A stretch of DNA of 64,000 bases from Kalaharituber pfeilii (taxonomy: Eukaryota; Ascomycota; Pezizomycetes; Pezizales; Pezizaceae): NCBI GenBank assembly GCA_015179045.1, contig WHUZ01000007.1:1166501-1230500 (forward strand), read 5' to 3'. The translations under genes and the position numbers were made by a program. The notes below the pieces were generated by a model. That model was not told the DNA's origin and made no database searches. It saw only the letters and a program-made list of their open reading frames with translations. Below are positions 58,660 through 64,000 of the stretch, piece after piece (the first letter of the stretch is position 1; each line of letters starts with the position of its first letter).

Positions 58660-59897
58660 CTAGACGCCCTTGGACTGTTCAATGTATTTGTTTGAGGCTG
58701 TTAAGTAGAAAGAGGAGAAGTAGTTAGCAAACGTGAACTTATAGAATTTGTGTTGGCTTGTGGGTCGAATGCTGGCAACGTATGTGTTTGGAAGGTAGGA
58801 GCTCAACATACCACTTTCATAAGAAGTCAGGAAATATGTCTCGTGGTTCTTACTCAGAAACTTGACAAAGTCATCCAAATGCTCTCTTAACTTATTCACG
58901 CTCTGCTGATCCATGTTCGTGTGAGCGAGAAGCTCTGGCATCGAGACTTCAATATGTTAATAATCCAGTGTTTCCAACACCATTTTGGGCAGGTAAATAC
59001 CAAAAAGTCTCAAAAGATGCTCCACCCCATAAATCTCACTCGCCTCCTTATCCGGATACTCCTTCCGTATATCCAACAACTGCTGTCTCTCAAACCGATA
59101 CAGCAAGATATTCCCCAAACTCCTGTCAAAATAGAGTTTGAGTCCTGCAATCACCTCATCAAATATATCAGACTCCGCACTCCCCTCACGCTTCTTTGGT
59201 GTTGCCTCGCGGTAATGTTGGAGTATCTGTACGACATTCGGGTTACGCGGCAGCGGAACGAGTTGTTGGTTCTTGGTGATGTACTCCCAATCATCGACGA
59301 GCTGTGCTTTCAACGTATCTGGGATCGGAAGCTTGATTTCATGCTTGCGGAGAAAGTCGTCCTCCTGAAGTATCTTAGCAACTTAGTCTATTAGGCAGGA
59401 ATTTGGTGGTCCACTATCCACTTACTTTCTCCATCTCCATCTCTCGTGTCCGCTTCTGGCCTCTAGCAGTCGGAGGAGCAGCCGTAAAGTCCTCGCTTCC
59501 AGCCTTCCCCGATTGCGTTGCCTTCTTCCCATCTGGAGTCCCTTTCGTTCCCTTGGTCCCTTGCGACGGCCTTGCCTGCTCTTTCAAGTTCCTTTGAATA
59601 TCCAGATTCTCGGCCGTCATCTTCCGCAAACGGTCCTGAGGCACGTATTCATCCCATCTATCTCGGTGCAATCAAATTAGCCGCTCCGTCTCAGCTCCGG
59701 AATTCTCATATATAAGGGCGACCATACGTGTTCTTCCATCCTTTATAGTGAACCTTATATTCCGGCGGATCCTTCTTATCGGCTCCTGGCTTGACATCTA
59801 GGACCTTCGCTTCATAGAGCATCGGCCCATGGAAGCACAGGACCTTCTCGTCGACCTTGTATGTTGGGGCAGCGGGCGTCGACGCAGCTGGAGGCAT
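58660..59897 (-). CDS. EAF3: Chromodomain protein Eaf3/MRG15, 312 aa, five exons
   Basis: Exons are 59897-59728, 59657-59426, 59364-59001, 58946-58812 and 58697-58660; introns are 70, 61, 54 and 114 bp, all in phase. The protein is shared by the NuA4 acetyltransferase and Rpd3S deacetylase complexes and reads H3K36 methylation. A chromo-barrel domain covers residues about 12-75 ([20 protein letters not shown], then [20 protein letters not shown] across the first intron). A Lys/Thr/Gly-rich linker follows, then the MRG domain from about 135 to the end, including [20 protein letters not shown] and [20 protein letters not shown]. The tail ends [16 protein letters not shown]. It is divergent from the Cnl2 gene. 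Confidence 0.92.
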
Positions 59898-60232
59898 CCT
59901 CGATCCTGAATCTGACTTTTCGGCAGTCCGGCCGTCTAAATAATAGGCTCCTAATATGGGTATGCGAGCTGTTATTCCGTACTGACGCTGGGCGCTGAAT
60001 GGCAGATGTTACGCTGCTGGGTTGCCTGGTGCTCTTCTCTAGATAATTCCAGAGCTTGAGTCGGTCAGGATTGGCAGGACAGGGCAGGGGTGGCACGTGT
60101 CTGCCAGGCCACCGCGTACACTCGCAGCGCGTTGGCCCAGGCACTACAAACACTACCGCCAACTCCCTAGTCTGGTTGCACCAACTCCCATTCCCCCGCC
60201 CCCCCACAGAGGAACGCAAACCGGCATTCACA
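59898..60232. promoter_or_regulatory. Shared bidirectional promoter of Eaf3 and Cnl2
   Basis: 335 bp separate the two divergent start codons, so both 5' UTRs and promoters must lie here. It is GC-moderate with a C-rich run just before the Cnl2 start. No TATA box is obvious. Confidence 0.6.
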
Positions 60233-60868
60233 ATGTCGAGCGCCGCCGCCCCTGCTACCGGCAGCACAGCCGCCCAGACCGAACTCAGCATCCTCACCTC
60301 CTTCCTCCTCTCCCGCGCGCCGCTCACCGACATCATCACCCTCAAAAGCTTCACGGACCTCTTCCCCCGCGAGAAGCGGAGCAACCCACAGGTCAAGCTG
60401 CTCTACCGCAAACTACAGCTCATTCGCGCACAAACATGCGACCGCGTGAGAAGAAACGTCGAATTGGAGGTGGTGCAGGGGAAGCGGCAGCGGAAAAGGG
60501 CGTTTGAGGCGGGGCGGAGCAAGTCACTAGCGGCTACTATGGACGAGCTGTCTGGGGATACGATGATGGGGGTGGAACTGTTTGGAACCAGCAATTACGA
60601 GCCAGTGCTGCCGCTCAAAGAGTTGTTGTTACAGATGGAAGATGCAGCAGAGGAATTGGCAGCGGAGGAAAGAAGGCTTGAGGCAGACTGCAATCGCTTA
60701 CTCGAAGAGATGCAAACGTGGGTTGGCGACCTGAGCGATCTGAAATACGGAAAATTTTCAACCCCAGGAATACAAGGCAAAGTTATAGAACAGTTGGCCA
60801 ATCTCACTGAGACGTGTGAGCGAGTACTGACGGAGAAAGACGGAGACGGGGCGGAAGCTTCCAGTTGA
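60233..60868 (+). CDS. CNL2: Cnl2/Nkp2 family kinetochore protein, 211 aa
   Basis: A single exon; the frame is open further upstream, but the ATG at 60233 (MSSAAAPATG) comes right before the family region. Residues about 17-75 match the Cnl2/Nkp2 family: ILTSFLLSRAPLTDIITLKS then LFPREKRSNPQVKLLYRKLQ. These proteins (fission yeast Cnl2, budding yeast Nkp2) belong to the inner-kinetochore CCAN/Ctf19 complex. The second half is helical and probably coiled (about 125-165). Length fits the family. It is divergent from Eaf3. Confidence 0.85.
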   Translation: MSSAAAPATGSTAAQTELSILTSFLLSRAPLTDIITLKSFTDLFPREKRSNPQVKLLYRKLQLIRAQTCDRVRRNVELEVVQGKRQRKRAFEAGRSKSLAATMDELSGDTMMGVELFGTSNYEPVLPLKELLLQMEDAAEELAAEERRLEADCNRLLEEMQTWVGDLSDLKYGKFSTPGIQGKVIEQLANLTETCERVLTEKDGDGAEASS

Positions 60869-60950
60869 ACTTCTTCACATTAGTAGCTGAAAGGCTAGTG
60901 AAAACAACAGAATGGCGGTTCCCAAGCTCATATACCAACACCAACGTCCT

Positions 60951-60990
60951 TAGCATACCCTAGCATACCCTAGCATACCCTAACATACCG
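60951..60990. repeat. Four tandem 10-bp repeats after Cnl2
   Basis: Three exact copies of TAGCATACCC and a fourth changed copy (TAACATACCG), starting 83 bp after the Cnl2 stop. C-rich similar sequence continues to about 61020. A simple minisatellite in the convergent gap. Confidence 0.8.
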
Positions 60991-61270
60991 TTACCCAGAA
61001 CCCAAAACCCAAGAACCCAAAATCTTGCAATGTACAGAACTTATGAAGATATCAAGACAAACGGAACAGAAAGGGAGAGCGCAGGCAAAGCACATATGAC
61101 CTCAATCCAACGCAGATAATTCCAAAGAAGCAAAACTTGCAAAATGTACAACAACCCATCTCGTCCATACCAATGTGCTATCAGTTATCAGCCCAAAATG
61201 AGTCGACCCAACATAAATCATGTAGCCTTTCCTTCCAATACGGTTTCCGGCCCAACTTTCATTTCTTCCT

Positions 61271-62890
61271 TTATGGTAATTGGTCGACTGCAGGCTGTGT
61301 CTGTGTCTGCGCAACTGGAAGCCTTTCTTCCTCAACTGAAGGCTCCGCTTGTACCATTGGAGGTTGTTCTTCAGCAATTGGAGGTTCCGCAGGCGGGAAT
61401 CCTGCAGTTGATGGTTCTACAGATCGTGCTCGTACCACAGGTGCCTCTTCCACTATAATTTGTGGAGGCACTACAGAGGCTTCCCTTTCCCTCCTCTCAG
61501 CCTCCTTCTTCTCCTTTTTCTTTTCCTTCTTCTTTTCCCTTCGTTCGTGGTTCTTGTTTAGGACCCGTCGACTACACATGATTTCATAAATTAGCACACT
61601 GCATCTCAGGAACTAAGAGAATACAATTACACGTACGTTATCTGCTGGAGAATCAACGCAAGAAAGAAGCCGACAAGCCACTTCGGCATCGTATACCATA
61701 TTCCATAGGCTTTACCCAGGATTTCCCCAACCTTACCATCGAACGCTGTCCCGATTGGACCGTCTATAGGATTCAAGGCATTATCCCAAACCGGAAGCTT
61801 CTCCCACCGTTTGAACTCGTAAAAATTGCGCAGTCCTGACACTGTGAGGTTCCCGTCAAGGGGCACTTTTCGGAGGACAAGGTTGTGCTTAATAATCGGC
61901 TGTGGTAGCTGTGGAGGTTGCGGAGGATGTCCGTCTTCAGGCTTAATCTCCCCTTCAGCATCATCCCCCATCCTCACTACATGATCCTCTACTTGCTGTT
62001 GGACCACTCCCGAGTCATCAACAACCTCTGCTGGGACTGTCTCCACTATTTCCGGCTCCGCTTGTGCTTGAGGCTGGATGACAGTAGTGTTTCTTGTGAT
62101 AACATATAGCATTGGGAGATGCTCTTGAATCGCAAAGAATCGATCACATAGTCCACCAGTTCGCTCTGGGTCAAGGGAGCTGCAAGTCACGAAGACGAAA
62201 TGAGCATGAGATGGGGGAGGAGGTACTGGGGCCTCGCTAGCAAACAAGGTTGAGTCTGCAGGAGGCATAGATTTGGTGGCCTTGCTAGGAGGTGTTGAAG
62301 AGCTAGGGGCTGCTGATGACGCGGACTGGAGTCGCTTCTCCTGGGCTAAGAGGACCTCTACCGCGGTATCCTATAGTTCAAGTAGGCAGGTGTTAGTGAC
62401 TATCACTGTTACTCTTGGTGGGCTAGTGTGCATGGTAGTCTTATACCCTATATACTAGGTCAGTTTCGTCGACATGTATGCAACTAGTGCCACATTCCTC
62501 GTCGGCCTCATCCCACCAGAGGTCATATCCATTCATCTTTGAAAACCAAAGGAACCAAACGTGATCTGTATCGTCTAGCTCCCAAGCCTCGTCATTGTGG
62601 ATAGCAGCCCATCCCGGTATTCCGTCGAGGACAAGGCGCTGATACAACTCTTTCTTAGTCTCCTCCTTTTTGACAGGTGAAACCTTCGCGGGGGGAGCGT
62701 CCGCATCAGGACTAGGAGTGGAAATGTCGTGTACAGCGTCATTGGGGAGGATATGGCTATCGCTGCCAGGTGTGAGGTTTGAGAAATGTGTGATGGCACT
62801 TTGTACCACTGAGGGCAGCTGTCTAATTTTTGATATAGTTTGAGGAAGGGATATCAGGAGCGGAGGGAGTAGAAGCGAAAAGAGAAGCAT
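61271..62890 (-). CDS. ER-type membrane protein of unknown function, 489 aa, three exons
   Basis: Exons are 62890-62456, 62370-61637 and 61571-61271; introns are 85 and 64 bp and phases agree. The N-terminus (MLLFSLLLPPLLISLP) looks like a signal peptide or anchor. Residues about 75-145 contain a conserved-looking block (GIPGWAAIHNDEAW, HVWFLWFSKMNGYDLWWDEA) with Cys residues in EECGTSCIH. Residues about 195-235 (HAHFVFVTCSSLDPERTGGL) could be a thioredoxin-like strand-helix segment. A Pro/Glu/Val-rich linker, a membrane helix at about 373-389 (WLVGFFLALILQQIT) and a Lys/Glu-rich cytosolic tail follow. The layout suggests a single-pass ER protein with a lumenal domain. I cannot name the family; a thioredoxin-like fold is a guess. 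Confidence 0.65.
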
Positions 62891-64000
62891 CGTGTCGGTG
62901 GATGAAACTGGTTATTATTGTTACTTTGCGGGTTTCGTTTTTTTTCCTTTTCTGTGTTCGTTGATGCTGCTATAAGTACCCGTGATCAAATTCAATTCTA
63001 GCCTCACCACGCAACTGAGCTGACACTGCTCCAAGTGAATCACTCAGTGAGTGGGCCACGAACCGCTTGATATTTCCGTAAACCAATGGCTTGTTCCTTC
63101 TCCTTATATGTTCAAACTGTGATACTTGTGTACCGAGCCCCACTCAGACAGTGGGGCAAATGGTTTCGCTGTTCGTATATCTGTATATCAAAGAATCCAA
63201 GACAGTTAGTTTACTCTTGTGTATGCTCGAGCTCAAAGACCCTCGTTTTGATCTTCTCCGCTCCTCTGGAACAGCAAGCAGAAGGAATAGAAGGAAAGTC
63301 AGTAAAAATGCAAGCTGATGAGTTGGTCTGGTAGTTATAAGGAATGAGGAAAGGACGTTTCACTTATCACTCTGGCATCCTTGCGGCAGCAGCAGCAGCG
63401 ACGATCGACGCTGTCCTACTCGCCGGCCAGCAGTCTCAAATCCTTGTTATCAGCAAGAGCAATGCCATTGGGGCCTGCGTTGCATCCAGTTTGCATGCGT
63501 CAAATTGTGCAAGAGAACAAACGAACAGGAGAAAAAGAAAAAGTAACGTAGAGTACTGTAGAGTACTCTGGAGCATGAGCCCACGTGCTGTGCTGGCATC
63601 CTTCGAGATGCACCACACCACCTGCCGGGCCAAGCAGTCACTGACGTGTGAAACATACTGGTCGGAGACAGCTAGCTCAACCATGGTCGCAGGAGGCAGG
63701 CCTGCTGAGCGCTGTGCTGGGCCCCTGCCGCAGGAGGTGGCCAGCAGACTGTCGCTAGCAGAGCATGTATGCATAGGTATCGCAGACGTACCAAGCAAGG
63801 TACACCGGCCGCACAGTGCAGGCACTGCGGCGCGTTATCGATAAGAGGGCCCGCGGGCCAATCGGGCAGCATGCGGCTGCACCGCGGAGGCTGATGGCAA
63901 TGAACTGAGCATATCATACCCACGCGATTTGCTGAACTCTCATGACGTTTCCTTTTGCAAGTGCGAGTGTCCTCCACGCGCCTGCGCAAGTGCGCTGTCC
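62891..64000. other. Intergenic end of window
   Basis: The first part should be the promoter of the membrane-protein gene. Short frames at 63344-63844 (plus) and 63672-63989 (minus) overlap one another and show no family similarity. No supported gene before the window ends. Confidence 0.45.

Noticed and set aside
60951..61020. Telomere-like CCCTA repeats
   Set aside because: The unit is a 10-mer (TAGCATACCC) in an internal convergent gap, not a tandem of CCCTAA.

Overview
The window is nuclear DNA of a filamentous ascomycete (Pezizomycotina). The evidence is short GT-AG introns (mostly 52-120 bp) with CTAAC/CTAAT branch sites, a fungal gene set (Cnl2/Nkp2 kinetochore protein, mitochondrial-type formate dehydrogenase, homoserine O-acetyltransferase, Bni1/SepA-type formin), and long gene-poor stretches with small DNA-transposon relics. 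The species cannot be read from the sequence. The spacing and the relics would fit a repeat-bearing genome such as a pezizomycete, but that is inference.

Layout. 1-10.1 kb: one giant gene on the minus strand, about 3023 aa, with a C-terminal GAR (Gas2-related) microtubule-binding domain and very long charged-helix repeats. 10.1-23.5 kb: a gene-poor block holding a 1.85 kb TIR element with a smaller element inside it, a 114 bp hairpin MITE, a possible decayed gene, and a 1.2 kb foldback repeat. 23.5-31.6 kb: delta-12 fatty acid desaturase, homoserine O-acetyltransferase (preceded by two CACGTG boxes and a TATA box), and the Mpp10 ribosome-biogenesis protein. 31.6-38.8 kb: a second gene-poor block with a 324 bp MITE, a retroelement-like ORF fragment and a diverged dispersed repeat. 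38.8-46.2 kb: the tri-snRNP 27K protein, an enolase-superfamily sugar-acid dehydratase, an eight-exon NAD formate dehydrogenase, and a small two-exon membrane protein. 49.0-54.9 kb: a diaphanous-type formin with an apparent one-base deletion in its FH1 tract. 57.0-62.9 kb: SmD2 with a 5-nt first coding exon, Eaf3/MRG15 divergent from Cnl2/Nkp2, and an ER-type membrane protein of unknown function.

How the genes relate. Most are housekeeping genes with no operon-like logic. Themes that recur are the cytoskeleton (GAR protein, formin), splicing (27K, SmD2), ribosome assembly (Mpp10) and chromosome biology (Eaf3, Cnl2). The dehydratase and formate dehydrogenase lie in tandem on one strand, but a shared pathway is only a guess. 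I found no rRNA, convincing tRNA, CRISPR array or secondary-metabolite cluster. The most notable points are the giant GAR protein with its 54-bp internal array, the formin FH1 frameshift, the 5-nt and 28-nt coding exons, a stop-free 120-nt intron in the 27K gene, and the layered transposon relics.
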